Source: Pseudomonadota bacterium (lineage in GTDB: Bacteria; Myxococcota; Polyangia; GCA-2747355; JACKDQ01). From it: DNA of 6,077 bases. The position numbers and the translations under genes are program-made. Below are positions 1 to 6,077 of the stretch, piece after piece. The first letter of the stretch is position 1. Each line of letters starts with the position of its first letter. The notes under the pieces were generated by a model. It was not told the DNA's origin. It saw only the letters and a program-made list of their open reading frames with translations, and did not search any database. Where the stretch lies: the NCBI GenBank assembly GCA_030591195.1, contig JAUVBO010000209.1:1-6077 (forward strand). The letters are read 5' to 3'.

Positions 1-205
1 CAAGGGCGGAAAAACAAAGGCGAGAACCGGCGACAATAGGGGAGGAAATGGCACCCGTGTCTGACGGGCCTGCTGGAGCGAGGGCCCATGCCGCCCGCCC
101 GCCGCTGGGGCGCTAATCCCAAGGGGGGGTAATCCCAAGGGGCGGTAATCCCAAACCGAGCGGAAGCGAGGACGCTTGGGGGTGAAGCGAGCGCCCTGGC
201 GAGCG
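1..205. other. Non-coding stretch downstream of ppdK
   Basis: No gene is supported here on either strand. The only start with a purine-rich sequence in front of it is a plus-strand ATG at 48. It opens a 22-codon frame ending at TAA 114-116 with an unusually short spacer, and the frame shows no protein-like pattern. The stretch holds a triple 16-bp tandem repeat (107-154, listed separately), a weak 5-bp inverted repeat (AAGCG 164-168, CGCTT 173-177) and a direct repeat of GAAGCGAG at 163-170 and 184-191. A gene may begin or end just outside position 1, but nothing inside the window shows it. Confidence 0.6.
107..154. repeat. Three perfectly phased 16-bp tandem repeats
   Basis: Three adjacent 16-bp units occupy 107-122, 123-138 and 139-154, with consensus GGGGCGGTAATCCCAA. 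Fourteen of 16 positions are identical in all three copies. Only positions 5 and 7 vary, giving heads GGGGCGC, GGGGGGG and GGGGCGG, while the tail TAATCCCAA is invariant. The next 16 bases do not continue the pattern. The array lies beyond the putative ppdK terminator and outside any gene. It could be a slippage-prone microsatellite-like array, a cluster of protein-binding sites or part of a dispersed family; the sequence alone does not decide. Confidence 0.93.
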
Positions 206-228
206 AGGGGGCCTCGTGGAGGCCCCCT
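206..228 (-). terminator. GC-rich hairpin terminator after ppdK
   Basis: A perfect 10-bp inverted repeat (206-215 with 219-228) encloses a 3-base loop, beginning 7 bases past the ppdK stop codon. The stem is AGGGGGCCTC paired with GAGGCCCCCT, so it should be very stable. No T tract follows it on the minus strand, so it is not a textbook intrinsic terminator. T-less stems of this kind are common at gene ends in high-GC bacteria and may terminate transcription or protect the 3' end of the transcript. Because it is symmetrical it could act on either strand. Confidence 0.6.
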
Positions 229-235
229 TGTCGAC

Positions 236-2941
236 TCAGTCCTTCAGCACCGCCTGAGCGGCTGCCAGCCGCGCCACCGGGACGCGGTAGGGCGAACAGC
301 TGACGTACTCGAAGTCCAGACGATGGCAGAACTCGACCGAGGCCGGCTCGCCGCCGTGCTCACCGCAGATGCCGATCTTGATCTTGTCGCGCGCCGCGCG
401 GCCGCTCTTCACCGCCATCTCCATCAGCTGGCCCATGCCTTCCTGGTCGATCGAGACGAAGGGGTCGATCGAATAGATCCCCGTCTCGACGTAGTGCGGC
501 ATGAAGTTGTTGCTGTCGTCACGGGAGATGCCGAAGGTGGTCTGGGTCAGGTCGTTGGTGCCGAAGGAGAAGAACTCGGCGTGCTTCGCGATCTGGCCGG
601 CCACCAGACAGGCCCGCGGGAACTCGATCATCGTGCCGACGAGGTAGTCGACCTTGGTGCCCATCTTGGCGATCGTCTTCTCTGCGATGCGCCGGGAGAG
701 CTCCTCGGTGAAGACCATCTCTTTGACGTGGTTGATCAGCGGGATCATGATCTCGGGGTTGACCTCGATCCCCTTGGCCTTGACCGCGCAAGCAGCGCTG
801 ATGATCGCCTCGACCTGCATCTCGTAGATCTCGGGATAGGTGACGCCGAGCCGGCAGCCCCGGTGGCCGAGCATCGGGTTGGACTCGTGGAGCGCCCTGG
901 AGCGCTTCTTCAGCAGGTCGACGTCGACACCGATCTGCTTGGCGACCTTCGCCATCTCCTCGTCGGTGTGGGGCAGGAACTCGTGCAGCGGGGGATCGAG
1001 CAGGCGCACCGTGACCGGTCGGCCGTTCATCGCCTCGAAGATCCCCTCGAAGTCCTTGCGCTGCATCGGCGCTAGCTTGGCCAGCGCCACGCGGCGGCCG
1101 GCCTCGTCGGTGGCGAGGATCATCTCGCGCACGGCCGTGATCCGATCGCCGGCGAAGAACATGTGCTCGGTGCGACAGAGGCCGATGCCCTCGGCGCCAA
1201 AGGCCACGGCCTCGGCCGCCTGATCAGGCTGGTCGGCGTTGGTTCGCACGCGCATCCGGCGGATCTCGTCGGCCCAGCCGAGCAGCTTGGCAAACAGCTG
1301 GTAGGTCGGCGCCTCCTCAGGCTTGAGCGTCTTGCCGATCAGGACCTGGATCACCTCCGAGGGGAAGGTCTTGATCTCCCCCTGCATCACCTCGCCGGTG
1401 GTCCCATCGAGCGAGATCCAGTCGCCCTCCTTGACCACCTTGCCAGCGACGCCCATCTGGTTCTTGCCGTAGTCGATGTCGAGCGCCGTGCAGCCCGCGA
1501 CACAGACCGTGCCCATCTGGCGGGCGACGAGCGCGGCGTGAGAGGTCATCCCGCCCTTGGCGGTGAGGATGCCCTGGGCGGCCTGCATGCCCTTGATGTC
1601 CTCGGGGCTGGTCTCGATCCGGACCAGGATCACCCGCTCGCCCTTTTTCTTCCACTCGACCGCGTCGGCCGCGGAGAAGACCACCTTGCCCGAGGCCGCG
1701 CCCGGACCGGCGGCGAGGCCCTTGGCCAGCAGCTTGCCACCCTTGATGGTCTCGGTCTTGGTGGCGTTGTCGAAGATCGGCGCCAGGAGCTGATCGAGCT
1801 GGTTCGGGTCGGCGCGACGCACGGCCTCCTTCATGTCGATCAGGCCCTCTTCGACCATCTCGACGGCGATCCGGATCGCGGCCATGCCCGTACGCTTGCC
1901 GTCGCGGGTCTGGAGCATCCAGAGCTTGCCGGCCTCGATGGTGAACTCGACGTCCTGCATGTCCTTGTAGTGGTTTTCCAGCTTGGTGAAGATCTCACAC
2001 AGCTGGGCGTGGCACTCGGGCATCTCTGCCTTGAGCTCGTCGAGCGGCCTCGGCGTGCGGATGCCGGCCACGACGTCCTCACCCTGGGCGTTCATCAGGA
2101 ACTCGCCGAAGAACTTCTTCTCGCCGGCGGCCGGGTCGCGGGTGAAGGCGACGCCGGTGCCCGAGGTCTTACCGGTGTTGCCGAAGACCATCGCCTGGAC
2201 GTTGACCGCCGTGCCCCAGTCGGCCGGGATGTTGTACATCTGGCGGTAGGTGACGGCACGCTCGTTGTCCCAGCTGGCAAAGACGGCGCCGATCGAGCCC
2301 CAGAGCTGCTCCTGGGGATCCTCCGGGAAGTCCTTGCCGAGCTTGTCCTTAATCATCGCCTTGTACTCGCCAACCAGCGCCTTGAGGTCGTCGGCGGTCA
2401 GGTCGGTGTCGAGCTCGACGCCGCGAGCCTTCTTCTTCCCCTCGAGGAGCGCCTCGAACGGATCCTGCTCCTTCTCGCCCGCCTTGACGCCCATCACGAC
2501 GTCGCCGTACATCGCGACGAACCGCCGGTAGGCGTCGTAGGCGAAGCGCGGGTTGTCGGTCTTCTTGATCACACCCTGGACGGTGGTGTCGTTGAGGCCG
2601 AGGTTGAGCACCGTGTCCATCATGCCCGGCATCGACGCCCTGGCGCCGGAGCGGACCGAGACCAGCAGCGGGTTGTCCGCGTCGCCGAACTTCTTGCCCA
2701 TGCGCTGCTCTAGCTGGGCCATCGCCTTGCCGGCCTCGCCACGGAGCGAGTCGGGATAGTCCCCCTCGTGCGCGGTGAAGTACGTGCAGATTTCCGTGGT
2801 GAGCGTGAAGCCGGCCGGCACCGGGATGCCGAGGTTGGTCATCTCGGCGATGTTGGCGCCCTTGCCGCCGAGCAGCTCCTTCATCTTCGATCCGCCATCG
2901 GCCTTGCCGTCACCAAACGCATAGACGTACTTTGTGCTCAT
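236..2941 (-). CDS. ppdK: Pyruvate, phosphate dikinase
   Basis: This cytoplasmic enzyme interconverts pyruvate + ATP + phosphate and phosphoenolpyruvate + AMP + pyrophosphate, linking glycolysis and gluconeogenesis. The 901 residues are full length for the family. The N-terminal ATP-binding domain (about 1-350) carries [10 protein letters not shown] near 25-34, [16 protein letters not shown] at 95-110 and the nucleotide-site residues E332, Q344 and R346. The swivelling phosphohistidine domain (about 400-525) has [12 protein letters not shown], with H468 the phosphorylated histidine and T466 the position that PPDK regulatory proteins phosphorylate in plants and some bacteria. The C-terminal PEP/pyruvate barrel (about 540-901) has R589 in [20 protein letters not shown]773 in [10 protein letters not shown]796-D797 in FGTNDLTQ and the catalytic C859 in CGEHGGEP. 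No key residue is missing. The ATG start is fixed by GGAGG six bases upstream. The matching family residue numbers are recalled, not aligned. No regulatory-protein gene lies in the window. Confidence 0.98.
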   Translation of the reverse strand: MSTKYVYAFGDGKADGGSKMKELLGGKGANIAEMTNLGIPVPAGFTLTTEICTYFTAHEGDYPDSLRGEAGKAMAQLEQRMGKKFGDADNPLLVSVRSGARASMPGMMDTVLNLGLNDTTVQGVIKKTDNPRFAYDAYRRFVAMYGDVVMGVKAGEKEQDPFEALLEGKKKARGVELDTDLTADDLKALVGEYKAMIKDKLGKDFPEDPQEQLWGSIGAVFASWDNERAVTYRQMYNIPADWGTAVNVQAMVFGNTGKTSGTGVAFTRDPAAGEKKFFGEFLMNAQGEDVVAGIRTPRPLDELKAEMPECHAQLCEIFTKLENHYKDMQDVEFTIEAGKLWMLQTRDGKRTGMAAIRIAVEMVEEGLIDMKEAVRRADPNQLDQLLAPIFDNATKTETIKGGKLLAKGLAAGPGAASGKVVFSAADAVEWKKKGERVILVRIETSPEDIKGMQAAQGILTAKGGMTSHAALVARQMGTVCVAGCTALDIDYGKNQMGVAGKVVKEGDWISLDGTTGEVMQGEIKTFPSEVIQVLIGKTLKPEEAPTYQLFAKLLGWADEIRRMRVRTNADQPDQAAEAVAFGAEGIGLCRTEHMFFAGDRITAVREMILATDEAGRRVALAKLAPMQRKDFEGIFEAMNGRPVTVRLLDPPLHEFLPHTDEEMAKVAKQIGVDVDLLKKRSRALHESNPMLGHRGCRLGVTYPEIYEMQVEAIISAACAVKAKGIEVNPEIMIPLINHVKEMVFTEELSRRIAEKTIAKMGTKVDYLVGTMIEFPRACLVAGQIAKHAEFFSFGTNDLTQTTFGISRDDSNNFMPHYVETGIYSIDPFVSIDQEGMGQLMEMAVKSGRAARDKIKIGICGEHGGEPASVEFCHRLDFEYVSCSPYRVPVARLAAAQAVLKD

Positions 2942-3066
2942 CGTTTCCTCCGGGTGGCTCCGCGAGCCACGCTGTCCTTGCTTGCCAGAAAAAAATGCGA
3001 CATGAACCCTGGAACCGGTGTGGCGACCGCTCGCTCCATCGGGTTCTTGTCGTGCTTGTCGTTCAC
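2938..3066 (-). CDS. Possible 42-codon small ORF bridging to ppdK
   Basis: A GTG overlapping the stop codon of the upstream small membrane-protein gene (GTGA, 3066-3063) opens a frame of 42 codons. Its TGA overlaps the ppdK start (ATGA, 2941-2938). Four-base overlaps at both ends are the usual signature of translational coupling. A weak AAGAG lies five bases before the GTG. Third-position GC is about 71% by hand count (30 of 42), lower than in the neighbouring genes, and falls in the second half. The predicted peptide is hydrophilic and basic at its C-terminus (RGATRRKR) and resembles nothing I recognise. The frame also stays open upstream within the small membrane-protein gene. It may be a leader peptide for ppdK or pure chance, and the latter is somewhat more likely. 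Confidence 0.22.
   Translation of the reverse strand: MNDKHDKNPMERAVATPVPGFMSHFFLASKDSVARGATRRKR
2947..2951 (-). promoter_or_regulatory. Strong ppdK ribosome binding site
   Basis: GGAGG lies five bases upstream of AATG-type context, with AAACG A before the ATG ending at 2939, giving near-ideal spacing. It is the strongest Shine-Dalgarno sequence in the window and supports the ATG start, which also gives the expected PPDK N-terminus ([13 protein letters not shown]). Confidence 0.85.
2954..2970 (-). promoter_or_regulatory. Hairpin just upstream of the ppdK Shine-Dalgarno
   Basis: A perfect 7-bp inverted repeat, GTGGCTC (2954-2960) with GAGCCAC (2964-2970), has a 3-base loop and ends two bases before the GGAGG of ppdK. 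In the mRNA this stem would sit at the edge of the ribosome landing site. It could tune translation initiation, stabilise the transcript's 5' region or be incidental. No T run follows it, so a terminator role is unlikely. Confidence 0.45.
2971..3062 (-). other. Leader/intergenic segment before ppdK
   Basis: This gap between the small membrane-protein gene and ppdK contains a 9-bp imperfect direct repeat (ACGACAAGC, ACGACAAGA) right after the upstream stop. It also has an inverted repeat, GAACCC/GGGTTC (3004-3009 and 3041-3046), with a long 31-base spacer, and a run of seven T on the minus strand (2989-2995). The T run is 8 bases past the second arm, so this is at best a poor intrinsic terminator. 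I found no convincing sigma-70 or sigma-54 promoter here, so ppdK probably relies on the promoter further upstream. Confidence 0.4.
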
Positions 3067-3335
3067 CTCAACTCTTCGCCGCTCTGGCTGACGCGGAGCA
3101 TCAGCCTGCCGGCCATTATCAGCGCCAGCCCTCCGCCCAGGCGAATGAACCACCCCGCGTTCGGACCGAGCCCGCGCCCCGCCTCCCCCGGAACCAGCAG
3201 CCAAAACTCGGGCCGCCAGACACCCAGCGAAAACACCCCCGCTTCCAGGCACCGATCGACCCGGAGCACCCCAGCGACCAGCAGGTATGCCCCCGAGGCG
3301 ATCAACAGCACCGCGATGATGACGAACGGCTTCAC
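3063..3335 (-). CDS. Small membrane protein of unknown function
   Basis: The product of 90 residues is not one I recognise. It has an N-terminal hydrophobic segment (about 4-24, [21 protein letters not shown]), a central part rich in aromatic residues and glycine with a single cysteine (C29), and a second hydrophobic stretch (about 62-80) before a polar tail. It is therefore probably a two-helix inner-membrane protein with a short loop. Third-position GC is about 86% by hand count, which supports real coding. The GTG start is the first usual start codon after an in-frame TGA five codons upstream. Its ribosome site is weak (ACGGG eight bases away). A sigma-70-like promoter lies about 50 bases upstream and ppdK follows 121 bases downstream, so the two are probably co-transcribed. 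That does not establish a shared function. Confidence 0.68.
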   Translation of the reverse strand: MKPFVIIAVLLIASGAYLLVAGVLRVDRCLEAGVFSLGVWRPEFWLLVPGEAGRGLGPNAGWFIRLGGGLALIMAGRLMLRVSQSGEELR

Positions 3336-3381
3336 CAGAACGGCCCGTCAGCTCCTCGACGCCCGGCACTGGGTTGTCTGC

Positions 3382-3409
3382 TTTACACCCGATAGAACCG
3401 AGCTGTCAA
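3382..3409 (-). promoter_or_regulatory. Sigma-70-like promoter for the small ORF and ppdK
   Basis: On the minus strand a perfect -35 hexamer TTGACA (3404-3409) is followed, after 16 bases, by TGTAAA (3382-3387), which matches TATAAT at four of six positions including the first T and the central TAA part. Transcription would start near 3375, about 40 bases before the GTG at 3335. It sits in the 98-bp gap after recO, where a promoter would separate ppdK expression from the upstream genes. A perfect TTGACA with an AT-rich partner is rare in DNA this GC-rich. No operator-like repeat was seen around it. Confidence 0.55.
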
Positions 3410-3433
3410 CGCGTCCAGGATGCCAGCTTCTTA

Positions 3434-4207
3434 TCATCCCAACCCTGCAAGTTGACTGATGAATTGTACCGAGCGCAACTCCTTGCCCAGGTGGTGCCGG
3501 GTAACCTCGAGCATCAGGTCTCGGGCTGCCCGGGCGACCGGACGCTCGACCGCCTGGACTGCGGCCTCGGAGAGGCTACCCCTGACGAGAGCCACCAGGT
3601 GCTCGTGAAGCGCCGCGGGGATGGTTCGCGGCGACGCTTGTTGATCCACACACCCGGGACAGAACACCCCGCTCCCATCGATGCCGAAGGCAAGCTCCGG
3701 CAGGCTCGCCGGCTCGATCACCAGGCCACAGGCTGCGCAATGGTCGATGGCCGGCACCAGGCCCACGAGCGCCAGCAGCTTGAGCTCGTAGCTGCGCAGC
3801 AGCGAGGGTGAGGCCGGGTGGTCGGCGAGGACTCGCATGGCTGTCACCACCAGCTCGAAGAGCTCGGGATCACGCTGCTCGGGGGGCCAGAACTCTCGCG
3901 CCAGCTCGAGCAGGTAGCTGCCGTGGGCGACCTTGACCAGGTCCGCCGAGATGCGCCCGCTGAAGTCCTCGCGAGCGTCGAACCGCTCGAGCAGACCCAG
4001 CTCGCCCCGGGTCGGACGGATCACCGCTTCGCCGAGGACGAACAGGCTCAAGGCGCCGCCGAAGCGCTTGCGGCTGCGCCGGGCGGCCTTGGCCAGGACC
4101 GAGGTCTTGCCGCGCTCGGGCGTGAGCAGGGTGCAGATCCGGTCGGCCTCGCCGTAGTCGACACTGCGGGCAAGCACGGCTGGGGTGGTGATTCGCTCGG
4201 CCGTCAC
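3434..4207 (-). CDS. recO: DNA repair protein RecO
   Basis: RecO is a cytoplasmic recombination mediator. With RecR, and in many bacteria RecF, it displaces single-strand-binding protein and loads RecA at gaps in damaged DNA. The 257 residues are typical. The N-terminal OB fold (about 5-80) carries the family pattern TTPAVLARSVDYGEADRI, then TLLTPERGKTSVLAKAARRSRKRF, basic and suited to DNA binding. The helical C-terminal part contains a four-cysteine zinc site, C157-x2-C160 and C183-x2-C186 (HCAAC and FCPGC), which many but not all RecO proteins keep. The start is GTG with GGAG four bases upstream. It begins 27 bases after the mgtE stop, so it is probably translated from the same transcript. 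It ends with a tandem TGA-TAA stop and no visible hairpin terminator. Confidence 0.96.
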   Translation of the reverse strand: MTAERITTPAVLARSVDYGEADRICTLLTPERGKTSVLAKAARRSRKRFGGALSLFVLGEAVIRPTRGELGLLERFDAREDFSGRISADLVKVAHGSYLLELAREFWPPEQRDPELFELVVTAMRVLADHPASPSLLRSYELKLLALVGLVPAIDHCAACGLVIEPASLPELAFGIDGSGVFCPGCVDQQASPRTIPAALHEHLVALVRGSLSEAAVQAVERPVARAARDLMLEVTRHHLGKELRSVQFISQLAGLG

Positions 4208-4211
4208 TGAG

Positions 4212-4215
4212 CTCC
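4212..4215 (-). promoter_or_regulatory. recO ribosome binding site
   Basis: GGAG lies four bases before the GTG at 4207, supporting that codon as the start. No in-frame ATG near the expected N-terminus competes with it. The spacing is slightly short. Confidence 0.6.
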
Positions 4216-4234
4216 GTGCGGCGTGATCATGCTG

Positions 4235-5578
4235 TCACAAGAAATTGGCGCCGATGCTGAGGTAGAGCAGCAGCCCCAGCAGGTCCACGGCGATGGCGAC
4301 GAACGGTCCGGCGGCCAGCGCGGGGTCTAGCCGCAGGCGGGCGAAGAGCAGTGGCAGCAGGCTGCCGAGGATCGCGGCCGCGGTCATGGCCGAGGCGATG
4401 CCGGCCCCCACCACCAGCGCGTCGTTTGACGGCCCGCCCCACCAGTACCAGCCGAAGGCCCCCACCAGGGCGCCATGAACCAGCCCGAGCAACAACCCAC
4501 TGGCCGCCTGGCGCAGGGTCGAGAGCCAGAGTCTTGGCCGCTCCTGGGCGATATTCTGGGCCATGATCGTCGCGCTCTGTAGGCCGGTGACGCCCGCCAG
4601 GCCCAGCACCAGCGGGATGAAGAAGATCAGCGACAGGTGCTCTACCAGCGTCTTGACGTACGCCCCCACCAGCGCCGCCGAGGCCGCCCCGCCAATCCCG
4701 GTCGCGAGCAGCCACGGAAACCGCGAGAGCACCGACCGGAGCACCTTCTGCTGGTGGACCTCGGCGCCCGCGCCCGCCATCCGCAGGATATCCTCGGTCG
4801 CCTCCTCGCGGAGCACGTCGATCACGTCGTCGACGGTGACGATACCGAGCAGCTTGTGGCTCGAGTCCACCACCGGAATCGCCAACAGGCCATAGCGCGA
4901 GGCCAGCTTCGCGACCTCCTCCTGGTCCACCGGAGCCCCGACGCTGATCACGTCGGTGGTCATCAGCTCAGCCAGGCGGGTATCCGGCTTGGTCGTTACC
5001 AGCTGCCGCAGCGAAAGCACGCCGTCGAGTCGGCCTTCGTCGCCCACGACGTAGACGTAGAAGACCATCTCGATCTCGGTGTCGAGCTTCTGCAGCGTCT
5101 CGATCGCTTCCCGCGCGGTGGTGTCTCGCCCCAGGGCGAAGAAACGCGGGCTCATGATGCCGCCGGCGGTGGTCGACTCGTAGCCGCTCAGCTCCTCGAC
5201 CTCGCGGCGGGTGGCCTCCCGCATCCGCTCGAGGATCTCCTCGGCGATCTCGGGTGGCATCTCCTCGAGGATGTCCGAGGCGTCGTCCGGGCCGATCCGA
5301 TGCAGAAGATCCACGGCCCGATCACGGGGCATAGCGAGGAGGATCCGGGCCGGCAGCTCGGCGTCGCTGGCCGACTCGGCGATGATCGCCGCCCGCTTGT
5401 CGTCATCCGGGCAGCGCTCGATCACCTCGAGGCACTCCGCAGCCGAGAAGTCAGCCAGGAGGAAGGCCAGGTCCGCCGCGTGGGTCTTGACGATCACCCG
5501 CTCCAGCGCCCCGGCCGCTCCACGCCGCATCAACCGCTTGACCGTCCGCGCGAGCATCTGAAGCTTCGGAGTCAACAA
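4235..5578 (-). CDS. mgtE: Magnesium transporter MgtE
   Basis: MgtE is a homodimeric inner-membrane Mg2+ channel whose cytoplasmic domains close the pore when internal magnesium is high. The 447 residues match the usual length. The order is an acidic helical N domain (about 25-130, with DDASDILEEMPPEIAEEIL), CBS domain 1 (about 135-195, TTAGGIMSPRF then GVLSLRQL), CBS domain 2 (about 205-258, LMTTDVISV then LLGIVTVDDVIDVL), a plug helix (EEATEDILRMAG) and five membrane helices (about 288-306, 313-338, 355-378, 386-413 and 420-444). D432 in DPALAAGPFVAIAVDLLGLLLY is the pore aspartate position. The signature usually written GNxGxQ reads AGVTGLQSAT (328-337), with V330 replacing the asparagine. 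The start is TTG at 5578, chosen because AGGTGAGG sits five bases upstream. An adjacent TTG (5575) is possible, and the ATG at 5557 lacks a ribosome site. No M-box or other Mg riboswitch is visible in the 93-bp gap before it. Confidence 0.95.
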   Translation of the reverse strand: MLTPKLQMLARTVKRLMRRGAAGALERVIVKTHAADLAFLLADFSAAECLEVIERCPDDDKRAAIIAESASDAELPARILLAMPRDRAVDLLHRIGPDDASDILEEMPPEIAEEILERMREATRREVEELSGYESTTAGGIMSPRFFALGRDTTAREAIETLQKLDTEIEMVFYVYVVGDEGRLDGVLSLRQLVTTKPDTRLAELMTTDVISVGAPVDQEEVAKLASRYGLLAIPVVDSSHKLLGIVTVDDVIDVLREEATEDILRMAGAGAEVHQQKVLRSVLSRFPWLLATGIGGAASAALVGAYVKTLVEHLSLIFFIPLVLGLAGVTGLQSATIMAQNIAQERPRLWLSTLRQAASGLLLGLVHGALVGAFGWYWWGGPSNDALVVGAGIASAMTAAAILGSLLPLLFARLRLDPALAAGPFVAIAVDLLGLLLYLSIGANFL

Positions 5579-5583
5579 CGGAA

Positions 5584-5591
5584 CCTCACCT
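5584..5591 (-). promoter_or_regulatory. Ribosome binding site that sets the mgtE TTG start
   Basis: AGGTGAGG lies five bases before the TTG at 5578 and eight before the second TTG at 5575. The first ATG in frame (5557) is preceded by TTGACTCCGAAGCTTCAG with no purine-rich core, so initiation at a TTG is the better reading. Confidence 0.65.
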
Positions 5592-5671
5592 GTTTCCAGC
5601 AGTTCTTGCGGATCCGGGACGGGTGATCGTTGGCCAGATGGTCGGTGGCTCGACGGCGATTCGCCGAGATG

Positions 5672-6077
5672 CTAGACGAAGGGGTCGCTCGAGGGAGCTT
5701 CCACCAGGGCAGGATCAACCTGCGCTTGAATGTTGGTGTTGCCACCGCGACGCCAGAGCAGCGAAAGGGTGATGGTCGCGAGGATCAGGACGATGATGAC
5801 GAACAGCGCGAGCTCGAACCGCCGGCGCCCAAGGAAGATCCGCCCAGAGACGATCTCGCTCGTGGGCTCGTCGGAACCCTGGTGCTCGCTCCCCGGGTTG
5901 GATGGTTCCCGTCCCGTCTCCGTCGCGTCGTCGTAACGACGAAGCGCCTCAGCCTCGGCCAGCCCAACGTGCCGCGCGTAGGAGCGCACGAAGCCGCGCA
6001 CGAAGACATCGGCTGGTAACGCTTCCCAGTCCCCCTCCTCGAGCGACTCGAGGGAGCGCACGGGGATCTTGGTTGCC
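5672..6077 (-). CDS. RodZ-like HTH_25 membrane protein, N-terminus outside window
   Basis: The frame is open to the window edge, so the first part of the gene is missing. The internal GTG at 6061 is not the start, because the preceding codons (ATKIP) belong to the conserved motif. What remains is the end of a RodZ-type helix-turn-helix domain (TKIPVRSLESLEEGDWEALPADVFVRGFVRSYARHVGL), a polar acidic linker, one membrane helix (FELALFVIIVLILATITLSLLW) and a tail of about 27 residues. RodZ couples MreB filaments to the membrane and helps set rod shape. Its HTH_25 fold serves protein contact more than DNA binding. E. coli-type RodZ has a long periplasmic domain after the helix; this one does not. 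It may therefore be a reduced relative, and a cell-shape role is an inference. The stop is TAG, and mgtE follows after 93 bases with no visible terminator. Confidence 0.78.
   Translation of the reverse strand, partial: ATKIPVRSLESLEEGDWEALPADVFVRGFVRSYARHVGLAEAEALRRYDDATETGREPSNPGSEHQGSDEPTSEIVSGRIFLGRRRFELALFVIIVLILATITLSLLWRRGGNTNIQAQVDPALVEAPSSDPFV

Noticed and set aside
48..116. A 22-codon plus-strand frame after GGGGAGGAA
   Set aside because: The purine-rich sequence is only two bases from the ATG, the product is Ala/Pro/Arg-rich without pattern, and the frame ends inside the tandem repeat.
176..1075. A 299-codon plus-strand frame overlapping the 3' end of ppdK
   Set aside because: It runs through the terminator stem and then antisense to the PPDK catalytic barrel, with the same low-complexity composition. 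It is a shadow frame.
1163..2713. A 516-codon open frame on the plus strand opposite ppdK
   Set aside because: It lies wholly antisense to a well-conserved PPDK, is dominated by Leu, Asp, Gly, Val, His and Arg as expected from the complement of GC-rich codons, and has no recognisable domain. High-GC genes routinely leave such long antisense frames.
2989..3046. Possible intrinsic terminator: GAACCC/GGGTTC arms followed by seven T
   Set aside because: The arms are only 6 bp with a 31-base spacer, and the T run starts 8 bases after the second arm, so a functional terminator is unlikely.
2938..3369. A 143-codon minus-strand frame starting at 3369
   Set aside because: Its upper part overlaps the 90-residue membrane-protein gene in another frame and gives Gly/Arg-rich sequence without structure. 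Only the last 42 codons, bounded by overlapping stop and start codons, were kept as a low-confidence candidate.
4204..4230. An 8-codon ATG frame between mgtE and recO ending in GTGA at the recO start
   Set aside because: It has no ribosome binding site and is so short that the overlap is easily chance.
4637..5626. A 329-codon plus-strand frame opposite mgtE
   Set aside because: It is antisense to a full-length MgtE and has no protein-like pattern of its own.
5579..5671. Possible Mg-sensing riboswitch before mgtE
   Set aside because: The 93-bp gap is much shorter than an M-box riboswitch and shows only a short CGGCG-AAT-CGCCG inverted repeat with no terminator.

Overview
The window is 6 kb of GC-rich bacterial chromosome in which every convincing gene lies on the minus strand. 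Reading with transcription, from high to low coordinates, the order is: the 3' part of a RodZ/HTH_25-type single-pass membrane protein (cut by the window edge), an MgtE magnesium channel, the recombination mediator RecO, an unrecognised 90-residue membrane protein, and pyruvate, phosphate dikinase (PpdK). No phage, plasmid, CRISPR, insertion-sequence, tRNA or rRNA features were seen. GC content is high and GC is strongly preferred at third codon positions. With a proteobacterial-style RecO, PpdK and a short HTH_25 membrane protein, this fits a member of the Myxococcota or a related delta-proteobacterial lineage, but that assignment is an inference.

The layout suggests two transcription units. 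The first holds the RodZ-like gene, mgtE and recO, with gaps of 93 and 27 bases and no visible terminator. mgtE starts at a TTG and recO at a GTG, each behind a recognisable Shine-Dalgarno sequence. The second begins just after recO, which ends in a tandem TGA-TAA stop. A good sigma-70-like promoter (TTGACA, 16 bases, TGTAAA) points at the small membrane-protein gene and, 121 bases beyond it, ppdK. The gap before ppdK contains a 7-bp hairpin two bases upstream of a strong Shine-Dalgarno. It also holds a possible 42-codon frame that overlaps the stop of the gene before it (GTGA) and the start of ppdK (ATGA). The second unit appears to end at a 10-bp GC-rich hairpin just past the ppdK stop.

The five genes do not form one pathway. 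PpdK interconverts pyruvate and phosphoenolpyruvate, MgtE imports magnesium, RecO works in recombinational repair, and the RodZ-like protein probably belongs to the cell-shape and envelope class. The region looks like ordinary core genome, and I found no clear undescribed system. The most unusual items are a perfectly phased triple 16-bp tandem repeat downstream of ppdK, the bridging small frame plus hairpin before ppdK, the unrecognised small membrane protein with its own promoter, and a changed pore-signature motif in MgtE.
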